Assembly: GCA_907163375.1 (NCBI GenBank)
Contig: CAJQUW010014765.1
Span: 62,001 to 126,000 of the forward strand
Direction of reading: 5' to 3'
Length of the DNA stretch: 64,000 nt
Source of the DNA: Prostheceraeus crozeri
Lineage: Eukaryota; Platyhelminthes; Polycladida; Euryleptidae
The notes beneath the pieces are model-generated. The model ran no database searches and was not told the DNA's origin. It was given only the letters and a program-made list of their open reading frames with translations. The translations under genes were made by a program, and so were the position numbers. Shown here piece after piece: positions 30,960-42,414 of this stretch; the first letter of the stretch is position 1; every line of letters starts with the position of its first letter.

Positions 30960-33180
30960 GACGAAAAATATCGGCTGGTGGGATAGACCTTTGTTCCTTA
31001 GATGCGGAGATCACGCCTTTACCAACTGCACTGTGTACACATAACTTTCAATATGTCTAAAGAGAATTTAACCACTCTAATCACTCTACTCATTTGAAGA
31101 GTATGAGTAACAGAGTACACGTTAAATTGTGAAGAGAGCGTGCAAGATGCCTTGACTATTCATGACATAATAATATTTTTGAGTTGGAAAGAGTCAGAAA
31201 TTTTTCGATATCAGTTATTATTTTATGATGAGATCAGACCACACAGACATTCGCTTTTTCGAAAATATGCCTGATTTTTCGTTTTTATCGAGTGACTTTC
31301 GTTTTCTAGCCTTTATTTACATGTTGACGTAGTTGACCAAGCGGCAAGAGGTTAGCCATTTTCCAAAGAGTTCAAGACAGAACAAACGTATCAGGACTCT
31401 CTCGGTGAAACGTTTATTGGTCTATCACTTTAAGTTAGGATTAAAAGAAAGACAGGGCTTTCGGCGTCCAGCGCTTTCTATCGGTCGATGTAAGTGCAGC
31501 ATGTTGTAAGTGAGATTTACATGTTGACAACATGACTTTGTCGATCTTGTTGGCCTTTACTTTAGTCATGTTGTCATTATTTGTTTTAACCCCTAATCAG
31601 GTGTATTTTATATACTCGTAGATCAATACAATTGTTTGAAATAAATCCAGAAAAGACGGTTGCTTATTAGATATTGGCGGTTTATAAAATGGCTTGCAGG
31701 GCGCGCTTCCTCTTGGTGGTATGCAGCACATAGCGCATTTTTAATTGCGCTGAGTAATGAGGAAGCATACAACTAGGACGTACTTACGCGTTTAGCGGGA
31801 TATTTGTCAAGAACTTCAAAGTTGGGCATAACCATAATCCCTTTGTTTAGATGACTTTCATCATTTGATTGTTAATGATAAATTGACTCATGTTCTCAAA
31901 GCAATTATGTATTAATTCCTTATCAGCAATGATACGAAAATCGACAGCTGCACAGATGGGTTCCATACGACAGTGCCTCAATGCTGAAAGGCGGTAAACA
32001 TTATCGGCCCTTCTTATTTTCCTCTCAGCACCATCTCATATTTCAGAGTTTTAAAAAATGGAAAAAATACTTTTCTTTTTTATCATAATTTTCCATTCTA
32101 CATATCTATGACAAATCTATGGTACTAGGATGTTGAAAATACCTCAAAAATGAAGTGAGTGATGATTGAAGCTTGACCTAAGTAGAAGTTAAACTTTCCT
32201 TTCGATTTAAGTCGATTTTTATTCTCATCAATAATTTTGATTTTTATAATAGTTGTAATACCACCAGCTGATAAAATTCGGACGTGATTGACACCTGACC
32301 ATCAATAAAAACATGAAATCGACATATTTTGATCAACGGTAATCATATAAGAAACATTGTGATTTGCTTAAAATCGTGAGAAGTGCTCAAATTTGCGCAT
32401 TTTTTTGATTGGTTTGCTACGTTGGCAACGTAAATTGAAGCTTCCTGGAAGTACAAAAAAGGAACTATGTACTTATATGAAATTCTATGTCTTATTTCAT
32501 TTTGTTAATTGCGGTGACGCGTTGATATGTTCTTCATTACCGGTGATGTTATTATAAGAATTGAATGATAAAACTTGCATTTCTGTTGTGTTACGTCAAT
32601 GGGCATCCCTGTTTTGCGAGGCTATTCTTTATTGCAAAATTTAATATAGACTATCTCCTGCTGTGTCATGTGACTTTTTGCCTAGCAAGAAAAAGTTAGA
32701 TTTTGAACACTTTTTAAAATAATCAAATTTTTATTTCAATATCAATAAAACTGTTACCTACCCACCTTCAATTCTCGCCGGAGCAAGAAAACGTCAAATC
32801 ATATAAAAATATTTAAGATTGTATTTTTCAAGTACATTTACACTGCATACAAGTCAATGGAAAACAAGTCTATTGCTTAGGCTTGTGGAAGAATGGTAAA
32901 AATCTAAGGAAATGGAATAATTAACGTGTAGATGATTTCTTCATGCGTCTCTTTTGGGGAACTCCTTCGTTCATATACTTCAGCCAGCAAGAACGACTTG
33001 AAGATGGCTTGCAAATCGCAACGTTGCAGGAACATCATTGAACATTGTCGGAACTCGCATAGCTTTTGTGCAGTCATGCCTGCAAATGAAGCATGGCTTG
33101 GACAGTATGGAAACAGAACTGGTCTGTGAGAGTTTGCACTAGGTCGGCAGGGACATTCAGTTGTTGTGATTTAATCGTGG
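30960..33180. other. Intergenic, no gene supported
   Basis: AT-rich. At 31451-31472 the box GGGCTTTCGGCGTCCAGCGC followed by CGGTCGATGTA repeats the motif seen at 23604-23624, with similar flanks. An ORF at 32932-33129 overlaps, on the other strand, possible further piggyBac-like sequence and is not claimed. Confidence 0.5.
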
Positions 33181-33184
33181 AATC

Positions 33185-33735
33185 TCTGCCATCAGCTCGC
33201 TTGACGACTTGATAGGAAATTCGACAAGTTCAATTTGAATTCGCCGTGTGTCAAATTTGACTGACCTGGCTTGAAGTATTTGTACGCCAGGTAGGAATTT
33301 GTGAAGACTGAGGCTTGACGCAGATGCGGAGAATATGCGTCTTCACAACGAGCTTCCAATCCCAGAGCTCCACTCCTAAACTGGTTGAACACATTGATTC
33401 ATGCGCAATATTTTAGATCCTCTTCGGCAACCTGCGTGGCCGCGGCACATCACCGTGGTATTTTGTCTTCCTTGGGTTACCAGGAATGGTGGTCGAACAC
33501 GTTGAGATAAATTGCTTCCTCTGTAGATCCACGAAGCTCACCGCTTGGATTTCAATTTCCTCATGCATGCCTGTGTATAAGATGTACATTCTCCCCTTCT
33601 GAGCTATAGTTTCGTTCAATAATTCTTTTGGATAATTCTTGTGAGCTGTTTTCACTAACATGATGGAGAAAAATCCGACTGTCATGGGTGCTGCTGCAAT
33701 TTTCACGGAACCAAACCATGAATCTGCTATCACGG
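33185..33735 (-). mobile_element. piggyBac-like transposase fragment
   Basis: The minus-strand frame from 33733 reads MIADSWFGSVKIAAAPMTVG, then FFSIMLVKTAHKNYPKELLN, FISTCSTTIPGNPRKTKYHG and VPRPR. A second frame (33392 to 33192) has RQASVFTNSYLAYKYFK. These match the DDE_Tnp_1_7 (piggyBac-like) transposase core as I remember it: the D in ADSWFGS is a catalytic position, followed by the conserved SVML-KTAHK, STCS and VFTN-YLAYKYF segments. There is one frame break between the two parts. N-terminal domain and TTAA-flanked ends were not found. Confidence 0.7.
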
Positions 33736-35131
33736 GTTCTTCCTGTTCCGTGGTATTGCTTTGTCATTGTCCTTGTTTTTCGTTTTGTCTTTTCTTTTGT
33801 TCACTTCAAGTTTGATAAAAATGTTAGAAAGCGCATTAGACAAATTTTTTATCTCATTTCCGACAGGCCTGGGTTTCCCTAAAATGTTCATTTTCCCATT
33901 CAATCAGTCCTATGTTAGGATTTGATCCTGCTTTCATCTAAGCAGTCGGCCTCCCGGGTTAAGAGCGTCCTGAAAGTTTTCGTTGATCGTATTCACGAAG
34001 TCAAGGATCTGTTCGTCGACAGAACCTGAAAGCCTCAGATATTGCAACACTTGCCCAAATCGATTCCGGGATAGTATTGCACCGAAATTCATTGATGGAA
34101 ATAAAAAATAGGCTTATTATCATACTCGCTGTGTCAACCTGCCATGTTGCTATCGTCGAATAGGAAATCGAAATATGCTGCTATTGAAATGAATCGAGCG
34201 AGACTTCAAGGAACGATGCGCATGACAATAATTCAGTTTAGCGGCTGACAAATCGATAAATAGCTGCTTTTTCAAGAAAATGCGCATATAATATAGTCCG
34301 TTTCATAAAAAGTGGGATCATCCTAAAATTTGACTAAATAAAACATAAGTATGATACAGAAAGCATTTTTCATGTTATTTCATGTCCCTAATGCTAAAAA
34401 GATGTAGCGATCCGGAAAAAAGTAAAATTGCTATTGAGACTTTCAAAAATAATTGTCGCAATAACGGCTTCAGTGATAAGGATTTTATCGTAGACAAAAG
34501 TAACAAAAAGAAAAAGAAAAAGCAATACACTAAGTGCAAAGCTAATTTAACATTAGATTTTGTAAGTGATAGGACTAACAAACAAATCCACAAGCTTATG
34601 GACAAATATGATATAAAAGCTAACCTAATCAGTAAACCAAATAAGTCTCTCTCCAGTGCCCTAAATAATAAAAGTAAAAATGAGAAGCATAAAAACTGTC
34701 ATCTCTGTAACGTGCTGAATAGTAATTATAGGTGCAATGACCGTTTTATCGTTTATAAATTTACCTGCAAATTATGTACAGAATTTTACATCGGCAAAAG
34801 TAGCCGCCCTTTTTATTTGCGTTATGCTGAGCATCGTAACAGCATGAAGCCAGTGCAATACCTTATAACATGGGAATTAATGTATTTGCCGGCCAGGTTT
34901 TACGTTATTGTCGCATCTGCTCACATCTTGAAGATCTAATTAAACGAATTAATATGACACTTTTTGTGATGAGCAGCAGAGGATATTGTAAGTGTAAAAT
35001 GAAGGCATGTACTGAGAAAATCCTAACCGGTCATAACAATTTTCTAATCAAGTTTGGATATTTCTCAGCCAGGCAGCTGACATCGCAGTGCGCATTTTAA
35101 ACAATAAAATTAACACTGTTTGTTTGTTTTC

Positions 35132-35424
35132 TGTGATGTGTCGAACTGAAGAGCCACTTGATGCTCGAGGCTAGCAACAACAGACTTAATCCCTTCTCCC
35201 CTCGAGTGCTGTAATGAATGACCGCCTAACGCCCCGACTCAGTAACTGACCACTTATTCCCTCCTCAGATCACGAACCATTGTATTCACAGTGAATGCCT
35301 GCCTCTTATCCTAAATCCCTATTGTGTAATTTGTACCTCTCTTTCTGAACATGATATTCCTTGCTGTAAATCATAATTAAAGCGGACTTTGAGCAAGAAG
35401 GTCGTCTTCTCTTGCGACACAACA
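35132..35424 (+). repeat. 5' LTR
   Basis: Starts TGTGATGTGTCGAACTGAAG and ends TTGCGACACAACA, so TG...CA. It matches 39294-39586 except for about two bases. The internal region begins directly with an ATG. Confidence 0.92.
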
Positions 35425-38400
35425 ATGGCGTCGCTAGCACTCGGAACTCTCAACCTCACCTCAGCGGAGAGAGCGTCTACTTGGATGATCGCATTTAACG
35501 CACTGGCACGAAGCAAAGGCTGGAAGGATGACGAGAAACAACATGCAATCACAGACAACTTCCTCGCCATATGTGGTCTTGACGCAATGGAGAAGATTCA
35601 ATACATTGTTGCACCAGAAGGACCTGACAGACTTGAAATTCGAGAAGATTGAGTCGGCTATCAAGAACTATTTACAACCGAAAAAGCGCTTGATCATCGC
35701 AGAACGCTCAAACTTCTATGCCATAGTGCAAGAGCCTGGGGAAACTGTCAATGACTACATCGCTCGCCTCAGAAAAGCGTCACAGTACTGTGATTTTGAC
35801 GCTTTGAAGGCATCCCCTGATCCAAAGGAAGAAATGATTCGACTTGCATTAATTGCTGGTCTGCTTGACAAAGACTTGAAATTCCAAGTACTCGATCGCA
35901 TGCAAACGATCGACATGACTGTGACTCAAATCAAGGAATTCGTACAGCAACGTGAACAGGTGAAACAGTTCGTGAAGCGGGATGTCGACGTCGTACCAAA
36001 TGCGGATGATGTGAATTTTGTGAGAACAACCGACGAAATCCCAGAATACGAATATCGGTCTTCAACAACGATCGTGCGCCTATTGTGGCAGGTCGCACAA
36101 ACCCAGGAACTGTCCTGCCTACGGCCGCATCTGCACGCGGTGCTCTAAGCCGAATCATTTTGCTGCTATGTGCAAATCCGTCCCAGAAGAGCTTCGACGG
36201 TCGAACTTGACACGGAACCGCCGAAGCTTGCACAACGTCCAACAAGACTTCGAGGAACATCCGAACGATGAAGACGTGCTTTGTGTTACGACTGAGGGTA
36301 CGATCCACTCAATTGAATCGGTCATGCTGAACGAACAATCAGTGCGGATGCAGAGAGACACAGGGGCCAGTGTTTCCGTTATTTCTTCGACGATGTGGAA
36401 TTCTTTGGGTAAGCCAAAGCTTAAAAAGTCACCACATACACTCACAGCTTATGATGAACACATAATGAAAACGTTAGGTAAATTCACGGCTACTATTACC
36501 ACAAAATGACCGCTTTCATACTATTGATTTTGGTAGTGGTAGAATCTAACAAAGATTATGGATTATTAGGAAGGGATTTCCTACAACAGAGGAAGTTAAT
36601 GAAATAATGCAGAAGCCAAACACGCGTGAGAAAGAGTCGAACTTTCTACCCCCTATCAAAGGGATTAAGGCAACCATGGAAGTTATTGATAATGCTCCTA
36701 GCAAATTTTGTAGGGCACGTCCAGTCCCTCTAGCTGTAGAAGGGAAGGTTAACCAGGAACTTGAAAGGTTAGAAGAAATGGGAATAATAACTCCAATAAA
36801 AGAAGGAGGAGTATCCAACGCTTCACCAGTAGTGTGGGTCAGGAAAGACAACGGAGATTTACGACTATGTGTCGATTTTAAAGTCCATGTCAATAAAGAT
36901 AATAAAGTCAGACTCGTATCCGATTCCCAACATTGAGACGATATTTGCAAAACTAAAGAACGCGAACAAATTCGCCAAGTTAGACCTAAAATCAGCTTAC
37001 TGGCAGATAGAGCTTGACGACAAGGCAAAAGAACTTTCAGTTATTAACACCACAAGAGGTTTATATCGAGTTAACAGGTTACAGATGGGAATGCGCAATG
37101 CGGCTTCAATTTTCCAGCGAGTAATCGAACAAATGCTATCCGATCTGAAGGGTGTTTTGATTTATCAGGACGATATACTCATTTATGCAGAAAATGATAT
37201 TTCTTTAAGAAAAACGGATATCAGCGGTTAAAACCCGATTGAAAGAGAAAGATTTCACTATTAACGAGGCGAAATCTATGGAGTACTTAGATGAAATTAG
37301 TTTTTTGGGGTTCAAAATTTCCGCGCGCGGTATCACACATCCGATGACAAGCTAGTCAGTAAAATACTTGCACTCGAGTCACCTCAAACGAAACGCGAAT
37401 TAGAGCATTTCATAGGACTTGTAAATTTCTTTGGTCGTCTTGTTCCGAACTTTACCTCAAAACTTGCACCGCTCAACAAACTCAGAAACAGAGAGGCACC
37501 TTTCCTGTGGAATAGTGAATGTGAGACTGCTTTTAAAGCACTAAGGAAAGAAATAGCAAGCTCTCCAGTAATCCAACCCTATGATCTTGAAAAAGAGGCA
37601 ACCCTTTGGACTGACGCCTCTCAACATGCCATTGCTGCAGTATTGACCCAAGAAGGCCATCCTGTAATTTACATATCACGAACTCTCTCTGCCGCAGAGA
37701 GAAATTACTCAAACATCGAGAGAGAGCTTTAGCAGTAACTTGGGCAGTCATGCGATTAAAGCACTTTTTAACCGCGCGTTTTTTTTCACTGTTGCGTCCG
37801 ATCATAAACCACTGCAACACCTCTTCAACTCGGAGAATCCCATACCGGTAAACAAGACTTCTCCACGCATATGTAGATGGGCAATGTTGCTCATGCAATA
37901 CGATTTCGACATACAATATGTCAAAGGCTCGGACATCCCACATGCTGACGCGCTATCGCGCCTGCGATTTTCGAATGAATCTTCAAAAGATGAAGAGGAA
38001 GTCAACGACATTTTAAGTAGTCATGCAGTGAATTTCCGAGAATCAATACTAGGAAAGGCAGAAATAAAATCAGAAATATTAAGGGACACATTTTTGCAAC
38101 GCATAATGTGGCGGGTTACGTCTGGAGACTGGAATAATTGTTCACAGGCAGAGCAGCCTTTCAAAAAGAATCGGGATATGCTTACTATAGAATTTGGGAT
38201 TTTATATCATGCTCAAGAGTATATCTCCCTCCATGTTTGCGAGCGAGGGCCTTTAATCTATGTCATAGTGATAACCATTCAGGTATACATTCATCGACTT
38301 ATAGATTGAAGTCAGATGCTTGGTGGCCTAACATGAATAGAGACATGAGAGATGGGTGAACAATTGTCAAATTTGCCAGGAAAAGAGACCGAATGTCGCG

Positions 38401-39293
38401 CGCTCAGTAGACAAATGGCCGCATTCTGCCCCTTTCCAACGCATTCACATGGATTGGGCAATAATTCCTGATGCGGGTAATCTCTTGATAATAGTAGATA
38501 GCGGATCAGATGGATAGAAGCATTTCTAAACAAAGATAGGTCTACCCACTTTGTCATAAAATGCCTGAGAAGCGTGTTTTCGCGATTCGGCATACCAGAG
38601 GTAGTAGTGTCCGATAATGCGCCAGAATTCGTTTCGGAAGAGTTAACCAAGTGGTTGGAAAACATCGGATCAAGAAAACTAGAATCTCCAGCTTATTTTC
38701 CTAGGGCTAATGGGTCTGCGGAGAGGGCGGTTCAGACACTGAAAAGATCACTCAAGTTATGGAAAGATACCCGACAGGACTTCAATTTGTTTTTGCAGAA
38801 GGTCTTACTCATTATCGAATTTCAACAACGAGTAGGGGCAGATCACCCTCGGAAATTGTATTTGGACGTAAACTAAGGACCCCCATAATTTCAGATTTTC
38901 AACAAGGTGAACGCGTGTTATATAAAGCTAAAGATAAAAGCAAAACGATCCCAGCGGAGTTTCTTATGTCGAAGGGTAGGAATACTTCTTGGATAATACT
39001 TTCATCGGAGGATAGGTCCAGAATCATTTTGGTTAGCAACAACCAATTAGCATTCAGTCCGACAAAAGAAACACATCAGCCTCAACAGACAGATACAGAC
39101 TTCACACGCAATCCACACGAAAGAAATATGCCGAACGATCAAGACGATGGCGCCATCGGCGAAGAGGAAGAATCCAACCCTCGTGAAGAAACGGGAAGCC
39201 CATTACGGAGAAGTCAAAGACGGCGGATCACTCCGGATCGCTTCGGTGTGTACATCTCGCATTAAAGACATTCTTTCATTGAGGAAGGAGAGA

Positions 39294-39586
39294 TGTGATG
39301 TGTCGAACTGAAGAGCCACTTGATGCTCGAGGCTAGCAACAACAGACTTAATCCCTTCTCCCCTCGAGTGCTGTAATGAATGACCGCCTAACGCCCCGAC
39401 TCAGTAACTGACCACTTATTCCCTCCTCAGATCACGAACCATTGTATTCACAGTGAATGCCTGCCTCTTATCCTAAATCCCTATTGTGTAATTTGTACCT
39501 CTCTTTCTGAACATGATATTCCTTGCTGTAAATCATAATTAAAGCTGACTTTGAGCAAGAAGGTTGTCTTCTCTTGCGACACAACA
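39294..39586 (+). repeat. 3' LTR
   Basis: Preceded by the purine tract GAGGAAGGAGAGA, the likely polypurine tract. Same length and ends as the 5' LTR; followed by the target duplication TTTTC. Confidence 0.92.
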
Positions 39587-40061
39587 TTTTCTTAGCATTT
39601 TTTTATATATATTTTTTTTATTGGTTATACCATTTCAGTATTTCACATATATTTTAGTTTGTTTTGGTTGTATCCGTCTTTTGCGGTTGTTTTGTTTTTG
39701 TTTTTACTATTACTATCAGTATTATTATTACACATATCATTACTGTATTGATTTTAGAATGCCAGCCGCATATAAGTTTATGCGGGGCCCCGCCCGCCTG
39801 GGCTTGAGCGTTCAGGTAGAGGGGCCGAAACGCGACCAGGCGGGTACCTGCTGACGACTGGCTATTGTTTTATTTGTTTTAACGTTTTTTTTATCGCTAA
39901 CTGCCCTAGTGTGATGAATGGACTGTGTCCGTTTCTGGTCTCCATGGGGTTGACATGGTGATTGCTAAGTGTCTATTTATATATAAGTTCCTAATCAATC
40001 GAGCCTGAAACTTGGACCAAGGAGATCACTTGTTAAGCGGTCTTGTACGATCTCGTACACT

Positions 40062-40290
40062 TAAGGGTGAAGTCCAGCCCGTATAGCGCTATGTTATGGA
40101 CCCCCGGGAAGGTCCGCCCGGCACGCAATCAGATCCGTCAAGTCTTTGTGCTTAAAGACCTTCATGCATTCATGCATTTGTCGAGGATCACAAGTCAAAG
40201 GACCATTAGGGGTAAGGTCCAGCCCCACTTTAGAAGCGCTGATTGAAAAATGGACTAGTGGGAAGGTCCTCCACACCGATCTCGTCAAGT
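40062..40290. repeat. Diverged tandem repeat (about 145 bp) in the Penelope-like 3' part
   Basis: AGGGTGAAGTCCAGCCC at about 40064 and GGGGTAAGGTCCAGCCCC at about 40208 start two related units. Both continue through AGCGCT, GGGAAGGTCC and CGTCAAGT. Two units only. Confidence 0.6.
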
Positions 40291-40916
40291 TTGGCTCTAA
40301 AATGTAATCCTAGGATAGTCAAAAGTTTGACGCGCCTTGAACGTTTAATGTCTGCCGGTGGGAACGCACCACCTGTCCTCTTAAGGGCAAACCTTAAGTC
40401 TTATTAACTATAAGTTTATTAAAATTATTGAAACATTTAGACGTCGTTATGGGAATGTCCCAGCTTCAATTAACGCCGGCAACAAAGTCAGTGCCCTTTC
40501 TGACCACTTTAATTGTTGCAGAAACATCAAGGTCACACCGGTTCTATCGATTATTTTGATGTACAAATTAATGACAAATGTAGAGATCCAGTAGATACTA
40601 CATTGTCCGAATCTCGTCAAATCAGATCTTTGGAACCCAAGCCTAATAGAAAGATCGAAATGACTGACTTCTAATCGTTTTCGTGTCTAATGCATTGTAA
40701 AAATTTGTATATAAGCCTATTTTGTTCGTGTGCGCATGCCCATACTTTTGTGAATTGCTCTTGTGCCTTGACAAAGGATGAACGTCCGAAACGTCGGCAA
40801 TACATACAATATCGAGAAATTTTGGCCTTATTTTCATTATTCTGGAGGTATAAATCTTATTTTCAAATAATGAATGTCCTTATATAATCTGATAAGCTAT
40901 GATACAGTAACGGTTC

Positions 40917-41909
40917 TTAAGAAGCTAATATTTTGCCCTTATTGTCAATGGCATCACCAATTCGTCTAGGCATTGATTCGATGATATCGTTGATTTTTGA
41001 CTGATCTAACTTTCTCCACTCTCTTTTTAACAGTGACGTAAGTTGTGATACGCCATCTGTAGGTAGCAGTGAACGACGAACGTTACGTTTTAGAATACTC
41101 CATACATTTTCTATGGGATTCAGATCAGGAGAACGAGCTGGCCAAGATAATGTCCTAAGCCCTAATTGAGACTTGCGTAAGTTGACTCTACTACTCCTGT
41201 GACACGTAGCATTATCATCCATAAATAACCAAGTTGATGGATCACCAAGTTGATCTGTCATTTGGCCAATGTTCATTCGTAAAACATTCACATAGCGTTC
41301 AGAATTCATGGTTCCTTGCTGTATGTGAAGTTCGGAGCGGCCATTGGTCCAAATGCCTGCCCAAATCAGTAGAGTCGCACCACCTTGTACCCGGGGACGA
41401 TGTAAATGTCTCGGAATTTCCTGATCAGATTTATCCATAATCTCAATCGACCATCACTATCCTTCAGACGATGATGCCTCATCAGACCAGACAACCCGAT
41501 CCCATTGAATTCGCCAGTGACAATGACTCATTGCCCATCTGAGACGTCTTTTTGTATGCTGATCTGATAATTCGATCTGAGAGGGCCTCTTACAGCTCTT
41601 GAAATTCGACTCAATAAGTCTTCTACGAATAGTGGACTTAGAAATAGACGAGTCTAGTGCAACCATCTCAGTTAACGAGAGACTTGGATCAACTTTAACA
41701 AATCTCAAAATTAGCCGGTCTCTACGTTTGGATGTTTTGCGTGGACGGCCAGAGCCCTCTTTACGACAGAGTCGAAAATCATCATTATGCCATCGATGCA
41801 CATTTGTGTAAGGGACATTTAGTCGCTTGCTTGTAGCTCGCAAAGAAAACCCTAGTTCTAAGAAGGCTGACACTTTGCCTTTTGTGAATGCGATCTTGTT
41901 ATTGTTCAT
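40917..41909 (-). pseudogene. Tc1-like DD34E transposase
   Basis: Minus strand, start MNNNKIAFTKGKVSAFLELG at 41909. The N-terminal paired-like helix-turn-helix (LGFSLRATSKRLNVPYTNV) is followed by GRPRKTSKRRDR and a second helix-turn-helix ending KSTIRRRLIES. Catalytic positions: first Asp in VVWSDEASSS (about 41470), second Asp in FMDDNATCHRSS, and Glu in SPDLNPIENVW, with 34 residues between the last two (DD34E). At about 41440-41460 the frame meets TAG TGA, while a short shifted frame (DSDGRLRLW) keeps the sense, implying two small compensating indels. About 330 codons in all, the usual Tc1 length. Present in one copy in the window. Confidence 0.85.
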
Positions 41910-42414
41910 TTGTGCTTTGTATTGTTTTCAACCGGTAAGAGATAGATTTCTAGCTGAAAGCAATCAGGAGTGCTGCCAACACCACCGCAACGAAGTCAGG
42001 AAGCTATGGAACATGAAGTTCAGTTAATCACATGTAGCAGTTACATTATTGTTGATGAATAATGGTGCTATACTGGCTCTGATTGACCGATTTTCTTTAT
42101 TTTTGTTTTGCATGATAGCTTTTGGCTTGTAGAACAACATATTACATAACAAAGTAAGCAAATGTAATTTTATAAGAGTGAGTTATGATTTTGTGTAACA
42201 TTGCTAAATGAAGATCAAATTATCTACTACTTTTTTATCTATAACAGGAAAACAACTCAATATTCATGCTTGAAATTTCCAACAATGATATTAGTAAGCA
42301 CAAGTGACATATCTTCCAAATTTCAGAGAAATTCGTTCAAGTTTGGCGGAGTTAGACAAAGTTGAAGTTAAGGCGATGTTTAAGGATGATCCATTTTTTA
42401 TGAAACAATCTGTA

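Larger units (their letters stand above)
35132..39586 (+). mobile_element. Ty3/gypsy-type LTR retrotransposon, complete in layout but broken
   Basis: 4455 bp with identical-length LTRs (293 bp) and the 5-bp duplication TTTTC on both sides (35127-35131, 39587-39591). In order: gag-like region from 35425 with a zinc-knuckle area near 36.1 kb, aspartic protease near 36.35 kb (DTGASVSVIS), reverse transcriptase 36.7-37.2 kb (YQDDILIY), RNase H 37.6-37.95 kb (WTDASQHAIAA), integrase 38.3-38.9 kb, and a purine-rich tract just before the 3' LTR. The order RT-RNase H-integrase places it in Ty3/gypsy, perhaps near the Mag group. The frames are interrupted perhaps six to eight times. The LTRs differ at about two positions, so the insertion is young. 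It is inserted into the Penelope-like element. Confidence 0.92.
34360..40897 (+). mobile_element. Penelope-like element inserted in the Tc1 (broken, itself interrupted)
   Basis: Flanked by the 10-bp duplication TATGATACAG (34350-34359 and 40898-40907). The first frame (34382-34939) is a C-terminal part with the GIY-YIG endonuclease: KNCHLCNVLNSNYRC, then FTCKLCTEFYIGKSSRPFYL and RYAEHRNSMK. There is no reverse-transcriptase domain, so the copy is 5' truncated. Its remaining 3' part (39592-40897) is non-coding, with a tandem repeat at 40062-40290 and a hammerhead-like word CGTCCGAAACGTCGGC at about 40784-40799. Net length without the LTR element is about 2.1 kb. Confidence 0.78.
34294..42412 (-). 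mobile_element. Tc1-like DNA transposon, split by nested insertions
   Basis: Terminal repeats are TAGTCCGTTTCATAAAAAGT followed by GGGATCATCC at 34294-34325, and its complement ending TTATGAAACAATCTG at 42412, flanked by TA (34292-34293 and 42413-42414). Removing the insert at 34360-40907 leaves about 1570 bp, the usual Tc1 size. The transposase is on the minus strand (40917-41909). This is the outermost layer of a three-level nest. Confidence 0.8.
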
